DNA from: Persicitalea sp963716085
Lineage (GTDB): Bacteria > Bacteroidota > Bacteroidia > Cytophagales > Spirosomataceae
Length of the DNA: 64,000 bases
NCBI GenBank assembly: GCA_963716085.1
Contig: OY970288.1
Coordinates: forward strand, 4,960,001 to 5,024,000
Reading direction: 5' to 3'
Shown: in pieces, positions 34,367-42,062 of the stretch
Layout of the letters: each line of letters starts with the position of its first letter
How positions within the stretch are numbered: the stretch's first letter is position 1
Translations under genes and position numbers: made by a program
The notes under the pieces: model-generated
Seen by the model: the letters and a program-made list of their open reading frames with translations, nothing else
Told to the model about the DNA's origin: nothing
Databases searched by the model: none

Positions 34367-36226
34367 ATGTCAAAACCATTTATGATTATTTGCAGAACAA
34401 CGCAACTCAAACCATTGGCGCTCGGTGTGCTGATCACAGTCGGGCTACCAGCGTTGGCCCAAACCCCGATTCCGCTCAACGACCTCTCCGCTTTTACTAA
34501 TAAAGGGGGCAACTGGAGCATCGTCGGCGATGCCTCGGTGGACATCAGCCAGCCCAATATGCTCAGCACCATGCCCGGCAAAGGCGTGCTGGCCTGCATC
34601 CACAAGATGCACTCTACCTACGGCCCCGACTACGAGCTGATCAGCAAATTCCAGCACGGCGATCTGGACATCGAGATGGATTACATGATGGCCAAAGGCT
34701 CCAACTCGGGCGTGTACCTGCAGGGCAACTACGAGGTGCAGCTTTTCGATAGTTGGGGCAAGAAGTCGGTCAATTACAGCGACAATGGCGGCATCTACCA
34801 CCGCTGGGACGACACCCAGCCCAAGGGCCAGGAAGGCTACGAGGGTACTTCGCCCCGCCTCAACGTGTCGAAGGCCCCGGGCCTATGGCAGCACATCGCC
34901 ATTTCGTACCAGGCCCCGCGTTTCGATAAATCGGGCAAGAAAATTGCCAACGCCATCTTCCTGAAAGTCGAACTCAACGGCATCACTATTCACGAAAATG
35001 TGGAAGTGAGCGGCCCGACCCGCGGCGCGATGGGCCAGGACGTGGCCATGGGGCCGCTCCGCATTCAGGGCGACCACGGCTCGCTGGCGATCAAGAATAT
35101 CATCATCAATAATTTTGACAAAAAGCCGGGGACGCTCTCCAATCTGGCTTATAAAACCTATTACGGCAACTACTCGCAGGACCTCGATCCCGCCACGCTG
35201 AAAGTCGACGGCTCCGGCAAAGCGGACGCTTTGAACTGGGATGTGTTGAAAGACAAGAATAACTACGTGCTGACCTACACGGGTACCTACAATGCCCCCA
35301 CGGCGGGTGACTACAGCTTCCGGTTGCAAGCTTCGGGCAACAGTAAACTGAAAATCGACGGTAAAGAGGTACTGGGCGACGGCTGGGCCCGCAACACCGA
35401 CTACCGTACGGCTACCACCAAACTCAGCGCGGGCGACCACAAACTGGAACTCTACGTCAACAAGCGCGACGGCTGGCTGCAGCCCGTGCTGGGCCTGTGG
35501 GTGTCCGGGCCAGGCTTCCGGGAAGTGGCTTACCACAGCTTGGGATCTGCCCTGGGTGGCAGCCCGCCGGACCCGATTCTGGTGAGCGCCGACAATAACA
35601 CCGTCCTGCGCAGTTTTATGGACATTCAACCCGCGCCGGGCAAGCGTGAGCGCGTCGTTCACGCCGTGTCGGTGGGGAATCCCTCAGGTATGCACTACAC
35701 TTACGATATGGATAAGGGTGCCCTGTTCCAGGTCTGGCGCGGCGATTTCCTGGACGCTACACCCATGTGGAACAACCGCGGCGACGGCTCCTCCCGCCCG
35801 CGCGGCAGTGTGACGTTGTTGGGCAACGCGCCGCTACTCGCCAAGACTTCGGGCAACTGGCCCACCGACACCACGGGTAGCCAATATCGCCCCAAGGGCT
35901 ACGAACTGGACGCCAACGACGTGCCCACCTTCCGTTACCAGGTCTTCGGCACAACGGTAACCGACCGCACCGCCCTCGCCGAAGATGGCAATAAATTTGA
36001 GCGGGAAATAAAAACCGAAAAGCCTGTCAGCGGCCTGATGGCCAGACTGGCCGAAGGAAATTCCATCGAGAAAATCTCGGACGGCCTCTACGCCGTAAAC
36101 GACAAAAGCTACTACATCCAACTCGCTGACAGCAGCACCCAGCCCGAAATCAAGAAATCGGGCAGCAACCAGTCGCTGATCGTGCCGGTAGAGAAAGGCG
36201 AGCTTAAATATTCGATACTTTTTTAA
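34367..36226 (+). CDS. DUF1080 and PA14 domain exported protein
   Basis: A 619-residue protein with a signal (LALGVLITVGLPALAQ). Residues about 38-250 form a DUF1080 domain (SKFQHGDLDIEMDYMM, GSNSGVYLQGNYEVQLFDSW, GPLRIQGDHGSLAIKNIII). Residues about 255-390 form a PA14 domain (TYTGTYNAPTAGDYSFRLQA, KLKIDGKEVLGDGW, LYVNKRDGWLQPVLGLWVSG). The rest is a beta-rich tail. PA14 domains bind carbohydrate, so the protein probably holds a glycan while the DUF1080 part acts on it. The next gene, about 100 bp downstream on the same strand, is a propeller-cytochrome c. A second Met five codons in is possible. Confidence 0.87.
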   Translation: MSKPFMIICRTTQLKPLALGVLITVGLPALAQTPIPLNDLSAFTNKGGNWSIVGDASVDISQPNMLSTMPGKGVLACIHKMHSTYGPDYELISKFQHGDLDIEMDYMMAKGSNSGVYLQGNYEVQLFDSWGKKSVNYSDNGGIYHRWDDTQPKGQEGYEGTSPRLNVSKAPGLWQHIAISYQAPRFDKSGKKIANAIFLKVELNGITIHENVEVSGPTRGAMGQDVAMGPLRIQGDHGSLAIKNIIINNFDKKPGTLSNLAYKTYYGNYSQDLDPATLKVDGSGKADALNWDVLKDKNNYVLTYTGTYNAPTAGDYSFRLQASGNSKLKIDGKEVLGDGWARNTDYRTATTKLSAGDHKLELYVNKRDGWLQPVLGLWVSGPGFREVAYHSLGSALGGSPPDPILVSADNNTVLRSFMDIQPAPGKRERVVHAVSVGNPSGMHYTYDMDKGALFQVWRGDFLDATPMWNNRGDGSSRPRGSVTLLGNAPLLAKTSGNWPTDTTGSQYRPKGYELDANDVPTFRYQVFGTTVTDRTALAEDGNKFEREIKTEKPVSGLMARLAEGNSIEKISDGLYAVNDKSYYIQLADSSTQPEIKKSGSNQSLIVPVEKGELKYSILF

Positions 36227-36229
36227 TTG

Positions 36230-36320
36230 GGAATTAGTGAATGTCGGAATTAGGAATAAAATAGTACCTGACATCTGGCGAAAGCAATATTCACTAATTC
36301 CGACATTCCTACATTCCAAA
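36230..36320. repeat. Inverted octamer arrays (GAATnnnn facing ATTCnnnn)
   Basis: The left half has GAAT at 36231, 36239, 36247 and 36254. The right half has four perfect 8-bp units beginning ATTC at 36289, 36297, 36305 and 36313. The halves pair: GAATGTCGGAATTAG (36239-36253) is the exact inverse complement of 36294-36308. It lies between two genes on the same strand and could form a cruciform or attenuator. Confidence 0.75.
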
Positions 36321-36326
36321 TTAATC

Positions 36327-38294
36327 ATGAAACGATTCTTAAAAACCACCCTATTCTTCCTGGCAAGCTGCACTTTTGCCTTCGCCCAGGAAACGCCCAC
36401 CGAAGAGGATTTTTTTAAAATCCTGACCCCGCCCATTCCCGAGGGTTTGATCCTGGAAGTAGGCGGATTGACTACCTTGCCCAACGGCTCCATCGCGATG
36501 GCGACCCGCCGGGGCGATGTGCTGTTGATGGATAATCCGACGAGCAACAAACCTTATTTTCGCAAGTTTGCCTCCGGCCTACACGAGATTCTGGGTCTGG
36601 CCTGGAAGGATGGCTCGCTCTACTGCGCGCAGCGCGGCGAGTTGACCAGGCTGACCGACAAGAACGGGGACGGCAAGGCCGAAATCTACGAAACGGTCTA
36701 TTCCTGGCCCGTATCGGGGCACTACCACGAATATTCTTTCGGACCAAAAATTGCGCCTGATGGCAGTTTTTTCGTGAGTGGCAACGTCGCCTTTGGTAAC
36801 GAAGAGTGGTGGCGGGGCGAAAGCCGCGTGCCGGGCCGGGGCTGGATTTTCCGCATTACGCCCGACGGCAAGTACGAGCCTTACGCCACGGGCGTACGCT
36901 CACCCGCCGGCATCAGCATGATCGACGGCGAACTGTTCTACACCGACAACCAGGGCGATTGGATGGGTTCGGGCGGTATCTGGAAGGTGGACAAAGGCGA
37001 TTTCATGGGCCACCCCGCCGGACTGAAATGGGCCGAAATGCCTAACTCGCCCGTCAAGCTGACCGAGAAGCAATTCTTTTCCTTCATGGACAACCGCCAG
37101 GTGAAGAACAAAGAAGGCCGCTATATCAAGCCGGAGAACGTCGCCGACGAGAAAGACCCGAAGTTCCTCTACATGTTGAAGGAAAAATTCCCCGAGTCGG
37201 TCAAGCTGCCCGCCGTTTGGCTGCCCTACGGCATTCACGGCATTTCGACTTCGGAAATCGTCAAGGATGACACCGATGGTAAGTTCGGCCCCTTTGCCGG
37301 ACAGCTTTTCGTAGGCGATCAGGGTCAGAGCAAGATTATGCGTTTGTTCCTGGAAAAAGTAAACGGCGAGTACCAGGGCGCGGCTTTCGACTTTCGGAGT
37401 AACTTCCAGTCGGGTGTGCTGCGGATGAGCTTCGCCAAAGACGGCTCGATGTTCGTGGGTGAAACCAACCGCGGTTGGGGGTCGGCGGGCGACGCCAACC
37501 AGGGATTGCAGCGGCTGGTCTGGAATGGCAAGATGCCTTTCGAGATGTATTCGGTAAAGGCTAAGCCCGACGGTTTCGAGATCAACTTCACGATGCCCGT
37601 AGATCGCGCCTCGGCCGAGAACCTGAACTCTTACGAAATCAGCAGCTTCATCTACAAGTACCACGCCGTGTACGGCAGTCCACCGACTAACACCGAAAAG
37701 ATCGAGCTGAAAGGCGTGAAGGTGTCCGACGACGGCAAAAATGTCCGCATCGTGGCGGACGGCCCGCTGCGCCGTTATTACATTCACCACCTGAATCTGA
37801 ACGGCATTCGCGCGGCTGACAGCTACTATTCGCTGGTGCATTCGTCGGCCTACTATACGCTCAACAACATTCCGGCGGGCGAAAAATTGAGCAGCTCGGA
37901 ATTGAAAGGTACCCGCACGGGCAAAAAGCAAGCCTCAGCCGAGGTAAAGTCTTCTATGGATTTGGTATCGCCCGATGGCAAAAATCAGCCGGGGGCAACC
38001 GTTGCTGCATCGGCCACGGCAGCAGTCTCCAAAGCACCGACCTACGAGGAAATCAAGCCGCTTCTGGCGCGCAACACCTGCCTGGCCTGCCATGCTGCCG
38101 ATAAGCGGGTCGTCGGCCCGGCTTACCAAGACGTTGCTAAGCGGAAGTATTCCAACGAGAAAATCGTGGACTTGATTTACAACCCCAAGCCCGAAAACTG
38201 GCCCGACTACACCACGCCGATGGCTGCCATGCCGCAGGTACCGAAGGATGAAGCGCTGAAGATTGCGGCCTGGATCAATTCGCTGGACAAGTAA
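36327..38294 (+). CDS. Sugar-dehydrogenase-like beta-propeller with cytochrome c domain
   Basis: From the ATG at 36327 the protein has 655 residues with a signal (TTLFFLASCTFAFAQ). Residues about 30-430 are a six-bladed propeller of the PQQ-dependent glucose/sorbosone dehydrogenase type (GLILEVGGLTTLPNGSIAMA, SFGPKIAPDGSFFVSGN, GVRSPAGISMIDGELFYTDN, LFVGDQGQSKIMR). The last 90 residues are a class I cytochrome c, with the haem motif CLACH and a late Met (AAMPQV). This predicts periplasmic oxidation of a sugar or alcohol with electrons passed to the haem. Together with the two DUF1080 proteins it suggests a keto-sugar route. The 30-codon upstream extension runs through the octamer repeat and was rejected. 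Confidence 0.85.
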   Translation: MKRFLKTTLFFLASCTFAFAQETPTEEDFFKILTPPIPEGLILEVGGLTTLPNGSIAMATRRGDVLLMDNPTSNKPYFRKFASGLHEILGLAWKDGSLYCAQRGELTRLTDKNGDGKAEIYETVYSWPVSGHYHEYSFGPKIAPDGSFFVSGNVAFGNEEWWRGESRVPGRGWIFRITPDGKYEPYATGVRSPAGISMIDGELFYTDNQGDWMGSGGIWKVDKGDFMGHPAGLKWAEMPNSPVKLTEKQFFSFMDNRQVKNKEGRYIKPENVADEKDPKFLYMLKEKFPESVKLPAVWLPYGIHGISTSEIVKDDTDGKFGPFAGQLFVGDQGQSKIMRLFLEKVNGEYQGAAFDFRSNFQSGVLRMSFAKDGSMFVGETNRGWGSAGDANQGLQRLVWNGKMPFEMYSVKAKPDGFEINFTMPVDRASAENLNSYEISSFIYKYHAVYGSPPTNTEKIELKGVKVSDDGKNVRIVADGPLRRYYIHHLNLNGIRAADSYYSLVHSSAYYTLNNIPAGEKLSSSELKGTRTGKKQASAEVKSSMDLVSPDGKNQPGATVAASATAAVSKAPTYEEIKPLLARNTCLACHAADKRVVGPAYQDVAKRKYSNEKIVDLIYNPKPENWPDYTTPMAAMPQVPKDEALKIAAWINSLDK

Positions 38295-38382
38295 TAGTGA
38301 AGCTAATCCACTATTTCGTCAAGAAAGGGGAAGTTCACCCTGTCGCTGAACAGAAGATAAGGGCAAATTTGAAACGTTTGCT

Positions 38383-38763
38383 TTATCTTAATTCATATTC
38401 CGAGATTAGCGCATCTGCCGGAATATGTAGCAATCTGCTAAACTTGCGCACCATAGTCAAGGAAAGTGCCTGTTTATAATTTAACACTTTGCTGATCGTG
38501 CCTTTGTCGCCGTACTCCTTTGCGAGATCGACCGATTTGTAGCCGAAATCCTCCATTCGGATTTTGATCAGTTCCACGGGATCGACCTCCGGTAACTCAC
38601 TTTTCCTGTCCTCAAAATCAGAAATGAGGTGCGCCAGCAGGAGTTTTTCCTTATGTTCAGCCGTGCCTTTTCCCACATGCCTGACTTGCCCGTAGCGAGC
38701 CAGGGCAGCGTCGTAGTCCTGCTCTGTCTCAAGCAGGAACCAACTTGCCTTTGTCTTTTTCAT
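38383..38763 (-). CDS. higA: HigA-type antitoxin (XRE HTH)
   Basis: A 126-residue protein beginning MKKTKASWFLLETEQDYDAA and ending with an HTH: ELIKIRMEDFGYKSVDLAKE, YGDKGTISKVLNYKQALSLTMVRKFSRLL. This matches HigA antitoxins paired with HigB_toxin-family proteins in Bacteroidota. They bind the toxin and repress the operon. Upstream on the same strand is higB, which a 16-bp duplication now runs in frame into this gene. The antitoxin itself looks intact, and its own ATG could still be used. Confidence 0.85.
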   Translation of the reverse strand: MKKTKASWFLLETEQDYDAALARYGQVRHVGKGTAEHKEKLLLAHLISDFEDRKSELPEVDPVELIKIRMEDFGYKSVDLAKEYGDKGTISKVLNYKQALSLTMVRKFSRLLHIPADALISEYELR

Positions 38764-38787
38764 GTTATATCTGTGTTGCCTTGCGAT

Positions 38788-39096
38788 CAGACGGTGGAAG
38801 CATCGACCCTGTCGTACTCGGCGTGCGTTCCTATAAATCCTACTTCCACTAAATCCTACTTCCACAATTTTGTCTTGGTGGTCGATTTCTACGATCAGAC
38901 GATATCTATTGCCCACAATTTTAAATCTAGCGCGGCTTCCCGGAATGATCGATGCGTTCAGAAAATCTTCCAATACGTCAGTTCCTTTTTCCCAGTTGGC
39001 ATTTTTCACAACTTTCTTCCAAACTGTCAGACTTTTACCAGCATCTCCGTGTTTTCGTGCAAACTGATCCAGCTTGCGTGCGTAAATAATGGTCAT
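38788..39096 (-). pseudogene. higB: HigB-type toxin, frameshifted by a 16-bp tandem duplication
   Basis: Residues 1-82 match the HigB_toxin family (RelE-like mRNA interferase): WKKVVKNANWEKGTDV, NASIIPGSRARFKIVGNRYR, LIVEIDHQDKIVEVGF. The family ends with IGTHAEYDRVD. Those codons are present in the other frame, ending at a TGA at 38790-38788, because 38834-38865 is a perfect 16-bp direct duplication. Removing one copy restores a normal toxin of about 102 residues ending HAEYDRVDASTV. As it stands, translation reads through non-native residues into higA, predicting a 237-residue HigB-HigA fusion, probably inactive as a toxin because the conserved C-terminal GTH segment is lost. Confidence 0.85.
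38834..38865. repeat. 16-bp perfect tandem duplication inside higB
   Basis: TAAATCCTACTTCCAC is repeated twice with no spacer. Sixteen is not a multiple of three, so it shifts the higB frame. Such a duplication could collapse by slippage or recombination and restore the toxin. Confidence 0.95.
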
Positions 39097-39189
39097 TTCT
39101 TAAATTGAAGCGTTAGATTCTCCTCATTCATCATAAGAGTTGGTAGTTATCAGGAAAAGAGCGAACGCTTTCACAAGCACGGCATAAAT

Positions 39190-39209
39190 ATATGCCAAAG
39201 TTGGCGTAT
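39190..39209. promoter_or_regulatory. Operator-like dyad upstream of higBA
   Basis: ATATGCCAA and TTGGCGTAT form 9-bp arms (one mismatch) around AG. The dyad lies about 95 bp upstream of the higB start, suitable for autoregulation by HigA or the HigBA complex. Confidence 0.45.
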
Positions 39210-39363
39210 TGCTTTGGATAAAATTGGTTCCACCCGATGCCCGCCATGCCCCAAACACCCGGGAACCATGCACTAAAAATGCTAGCCTAGATCAATTCGC
39301 TAAAAGCGTAGTGCTGTGTTTTAGAAAGGTGCCTATGTCTGAATTGCAAGGTTTGAAAAACAG

Positions 39364-39394
39364 AGAGGGAAATCCAATCGATGGATCTCCCTCT
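39364..39394 (-). terminator. Terminator of the PRC-barrel gene
   Basis: AGAGGGA pairs with TCCCTCT, and inside it ATCCA pairs with TGGAT, with one mismatch between the stems and a 5-nt loop. On the minus strand a TTTTT run follows. T-rich sequence also follows on the plus strand, so it may work both ways. Confidence 0.65.
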
Positions 39395-39431
39395 TTGTTT
39401 TAAATAAGCTTCAACGCCAAAGCAGTCAGGC

Positions 39432-39959
39432 TCAAGTACGCGGCGGCTTCCGAGCAGCCGAGTACTGAAACACCTCCCGGTCATAAAAATTATCCTCGTC
39501 CAGAGGAATGACGATGGTCTCATCGCCCGTATAGAGGCGGTACACATCCACTTCGTAGTTACGGTCGAAGGCGTCGCCTTTCTTATAACGGTTGGCCTTG
39601 GCGAAGGTGGCATGGTCGATTTGGTCTGAGTAGACGATCTTATCGTCTTCATCGAGTCGCACCATGCCGATGGGAATAACGAGGTGATTTTCCCCATCCT
39701 CATTGATGTACTCCTTGACGCCGTCACCCGCCGCCGTGTTGTAGGACTGGTTCCCCACTTTGATGAGTTCTTCGTCCACTTCCACGTCCAGGTACACGAC
39801 TCGTTCGGCGGATGCGCTGGCCACAAGGCCCTCCACTTCGCCAATGAGCAAATTGTTGGAATCTTTCACTTTCCAGCCCCGGACGTCGCTGTAGCCAGAA
39901 GCCACTTTATAATCATCGAGATCGTCCAGGAATTGTATGTCTTTATTTGTATGTGCCAT
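39432..39959 (-). CDS. PRC-barrel domain protein
   Basis: A 175-residue soluble protein. Residues about 22-110 form a PRC-barrel like that of the photosynthetic reaction centre H subunit (VRGWKVKDSNNLLIGEVEGL, RVVYLDVEVDEEL, HLVIPIGMVRLDED). In non-phototrophs these are stress-associated proteins, often next to general-stress or osmotic genes. No signal is present, so it is cytosolic. The upstream gene (195 residues, membrane-anchored, 25 bp away) is on the same strand and probably in the same operon. Biochemical function is not known. Confidence 0.82.
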   Translation of the reverse strand: MAHTNKDIQFLDDLDDYKVASGYSDVRGWKVKDSNNLLIGEVEGLVASASAERVVYLDVEVDEELIKVGNQSYNTAAGDGVKEYINEDGENHLVIPIGMVRLDEDDKIVYSDQIDHATFAKANRYKKGDAFDRNYEVDVYRLYTGDETIVIPLDEDNFYDREVFQYSAARKPPRT

Positions 39960-39984
39960 GATATTGTTTTTCTGATTCTGGTTC

Positions 39985-40572
39985 TTAATTCATTCTTCTA
40001 AGCAAGCTCGCCGCCTCACTGAAAAACCCTTTTACAGCAGGTTTTTGGTCGAGCGTCAGCACGTCGGGATCGATCCTGTCGGCAGCATCGACCACGGCCT
40101 GGGCCTCGCCCGACAGCTGCGGAAACTTGGTTTCCTGCATCCGGTGTAGTGCCCCACCCAGGGTTTCGGCGGCTTTGCGAATGCTGTTGGCGTGGGTGGT
40201 CTCGAAGGGATCCTGCTCTATTTTTCTGGCGTGTTCCTGCGCTTGATCCAGATCAGCCCTGATATCGTAGTCGTTCGCATCGGCTACAGCCTCAATGGCG
40301 GCGCTCAGTTTCATCAGAGCCGCGTTGGTATACTCGTGATCGAGTCCCATCGGCTCGGTATCGCCATCCACGAAGGTGAGGTAGTCGGCCAGTGCGCCAG
40401 TTTCGGCCATGCCGTCCATTGCCATGGTTTCGGTGCTGTCGGTCACATCGGCCATGCTATCCACATCATTGTCGCGGAGAGCAAACCAGTAAATCAGGCC
40501 ACCCAGCAAGAGTAATCCGAGAAGTATCCAGGGCCACACGGGTGGTTTCTTTTCAATTTTTATTTCAGCCAT
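39985..40572 (-). CDS. Membrane-anchored hypothetical protein
   Basis: A 195-residue protein with a short cytosolic start (EIKIEKKPPVWP), one transmembrane segment (WILLGLLLLGGLIYWFAL) and a soluble acidic part. The latter has a Met/Asp/Thr-rich linker (DSMADVTDSTETMAMDGM) and then helices (LMKLSAAIEAVADANDYDI, SIRKAAETLGGALHRMQE). No family recognised. It precedes the PRC-barrel gene by 25 bp on the same strand; the pair may form an envelope-stress unit. Confidence 0.7.
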   Translation of the reverse strand: MAEIKIEKKPPVWPWILLGLLLLGGLIYWFALRDNDVDSMADVTDSTETMAMDGMAETGALADYLTFVDGDTEPMGLDHEYTNAALMKLSAAIEAVADANDYDIRADLDQAQEHARKIEQDPFETTHANSIRKAAETLGGALHRMQETKFPQLSGEAQAVVDAADRIDPDVLTLDQKPAVKGFFSEAASLLRRMN

Positions 40573-40813
40573 AATTGTTTGGAGATTTTGGGTAAAATTT
40601 GATTAATTGGAATAAGTGGGTTAAAAAACCGTTCCATTCCGGTTGATGGGAAAGGCACGGGCTGCCATGGGCACGCAGGCGGAGCTCCTGGTTTCAAGAA
40701 GAAAGTGCGGGAAGAAACTAACCGCATCTGACCGCCTGTAAAACTTTTCCAGTCAAACAACGTTCGGTTCAGGAGGAGAAATCCTTCTGTAACGTCAAAC
40801 CCTGAACTCCTCT

Positions 40814-41245
40814 ATGTGGATAATTTTCGCCCTGCTGGCGGCTTTGACCGCCGGGGTCGCCGTGGTTCTTTCCAAAGCCGGCATCAAGAACATGGATTCG
40901 TCGCTGGCCTTCGCCGTGCAGTCCGTGCTGATTCTGCTTATTTCCTGGTCGGTGGTGCTGTGGCAGAAACAGAGTGCCGCTTTGGCTGACCTCGATCGGC
41001 GCACTTGGATGTTTCTGATCGGGGCGGGCATTGCCACCACCCTTTCCTCCCTGCTTTCTTTCAAAGCCCTCAAACTCGGCGACGCCTCGCTGGTCACTTC
41101 GCTGGAAAGGCTGTCGCTGGTTTTCGCGGTGGGATTTGCCGTTTTTTTTCTTAAAGAAAAACTCACCTGGCAAATGGTACTGGGCATTCTGCTGATGATC
41201 AGCGGCGCGGTACTGGTTAGCTACTCGCAGTCGGCTGGAAAATAG
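40814..41245 (+). CDS. Half-size EamA-family transporter
   Basis: A 143-residue membrane protein with five predicted helices and one EamA unit: MWIIFALLAALTAGVAVVLS, LAFAVQSVLILLISWSVVLW, FLIGAGIATTLSSLLSFKAL, LERLSLVFAVGFAVFFLKEKL and MVLGILLMISGAVLVSY. The characteristic FLKEKLTWQ is near the end. Full EamA/DMT exporters have two such units; single-unit members act as dimers, as in the SMR family. Substrate unknown. Immediately downstream is a remnant of an M61 peptidase gene on the other strand. Confidence 0.82.
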   Translation: MWIIFALLAALTAGVAVVLSKAGIKNMDSSLAFAVQSVLILLISWSVVLWQKQSAALADLDRRTWMFLIGAGIATTLSSLLSFKALKLGDASLVTSLERLSLVFAVGFAVFFLKEKLTWQMVLGILLMISGAVLVSYSQSAGK

Positions 41246-41269
41246 GGAAGAAGCAGTTCAGGGCGCAAA

Positions 41270-41371
41270 TCATTGCGCCATGCGCCCCATCCAAGACTCC
41301 CGGAGCTGCAACTGCTGCGGCGTTGAATAATCCACAGAAATGAAGGGCGGACAGGTAACGTAAGCGTTGGC
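41270..41371 (-). pseudogene. C-terminal fragment of an M61 peptidase gene
   Basis: Thirty-three codons plus stop. The last 17 residues, TPQQLQLRESWMGRMAQ, are identical to the C-terminus of the full M61 peptidase at 42063-43919. The 16 residues before them are similar but diverged (AYVTCPPFISVDYS against ATKTYPTFTPVADP). At DNA level 41278-41323 and 42071-42116 differ at one of 46 bases. The final differences are synonymous (TCT for TCG, GCG CAA TGA for GCT CAG TAG). An in-frame stop lies just upstream, so nothing more of the gene remains. The vapBC pair sits between this fragment and the full gene. Confidence 0.85.
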
Positions 41372-41426
41372 TTACTCCTCTATAGTAGTGTTTCTCCGTC
41401 GTCAACAGAGACAAACTCATCGACGC

Positions 41427-41810
41427 TCACCAGAAGACATTTACTCCATAGGTTCCTATGATTTGATCCTTTGTGCCAACAGAAAGGCTCTCCGTCAAAG
41501 CTTGAGAAACAATGATTCTGTCGAACGGATCACGGTGATGGTACGGTAGTAATAGCAATCGCTGAATGTGAACAAAAGTTATCGGCAATATCTCTATGTC
41601 GTTTTCGCTGCAAAAACCTGCAATACGGCTAAACTCACCTTCAAGTTTCAACTTCTGTAAGCCAGTTTTTATAGCTATTTCCCAAATGCTCGCAATACTC
41701 AAATAGCATCCGTTGGAGGTATCAGCAATGGCCTCTTTGAGCTTTGGGCTCAATTCATTGTCGCCATTCAAAAACCAAATAAAGGCGTGGGTATCCAAAA
41801 GAATATCCAT
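41427..41810 (-). CDS. vapC: VapC-type PIN toxin
   Basis: A 127-residue PIN-domain ribonuclease. Acidic residues: MDILLDTHAFIW (D6), SIASIWEIAIK (E about 43) and HHRDPFDRIIVSQAL (D about 93 and 96), with TKDQ near 113 for the last position. This is the PIN subtype paired with DUF2281 antitoxins. Its ATG overlaps the antitoxin stop by one base (TAATG). Such toxins cleave tRNA or rRNA in known cases; the target here is unknown. The pair is bordered by the two copies of the M61 3' end. Confidence 0.88.
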   Translation of the reverse strand: MDILLDTHAFIWFLNGDNELSPKLKEAIADTSNGCYLSIASIWEIAIKTGLQKLKLEGEFSRIAGFCSENDIEILPITFVHIQRLLLLPYHHRDPFDRIIVSQALTESLSVGTKDQIIGTYGVNVFW

Positions 41811-42019
41811 TACATGTAGTCTTGGAAATCTTCCAGAGGCTCGTCAAAATCGTCGCTCATTTCGAAGAAGCCTTTTGCCGCTCCAAACTTCCTCTGATTC
41901 TGTTTGAATTGACCTTCGTCTTTCGATTTCATTTTTAAAAAACTTATAAACTCTTTCACCTCCTCTTTTGATTTTTGAGGAAGGATCGAAAACTCCGTGT
42001 ATACTTGTAAATCGGTCAT
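41810..42019 (-). CDS. DUF2281-family VapB-like antitoxin
   Basis: A 69-residue protein: MTDLQVYTEFSILPQKSKEEVKEF... with a DUF2281 helical start (LPQKSKEEVKEFISFLKMK), then a linker and an acidic tail (MSDDFDEPLEDFQDYM) that should occupy the toxin active site. Its last codon is coupled to the vapC start (TAATG). It begins 43 bp after the M61 peptidase stop on the same strand, so it might be reached by transcripts of that gene as well as by its own promoter. Confidence 0.82.
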   Translation of the reverse strand: MTDLQVYTEFSILPQKSKEEVKEFISFLKMKSKDEGQFKQNQRKFGAAKGFFEMSDDFDEPLEDFQDYM

Positions 42020-42062
42020 AATTTCTCACTTTATCAAATAAATACTCGCCTTTAACCCATTC

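Larger units (their letters stand above)
39097..39431. other. Spacer upstream of higBA and downstream of the PRC-barrel gene
   Basis: No gene recognised in this 335-bp region. It holds the dyad at 39190-39209 and the stem-loop at 39364-39394, described separately. The short frames seen here have no protein character. Confidence 0.5.

Noticed and set aside
38383..39096. A genuine evolved HigB-HigA fusion protein
   Set aside because: The fusion arises from an exact 16-bp duplication. The native toxin ending and stop are still present in the other frame.
41217..41420. 67-codon minus-strand frame as a gene
   Set aside because: It overlaps the M61 fragment in another frame. The M61 frame shows exact protein identity to a real gene, so this one is a shadow.
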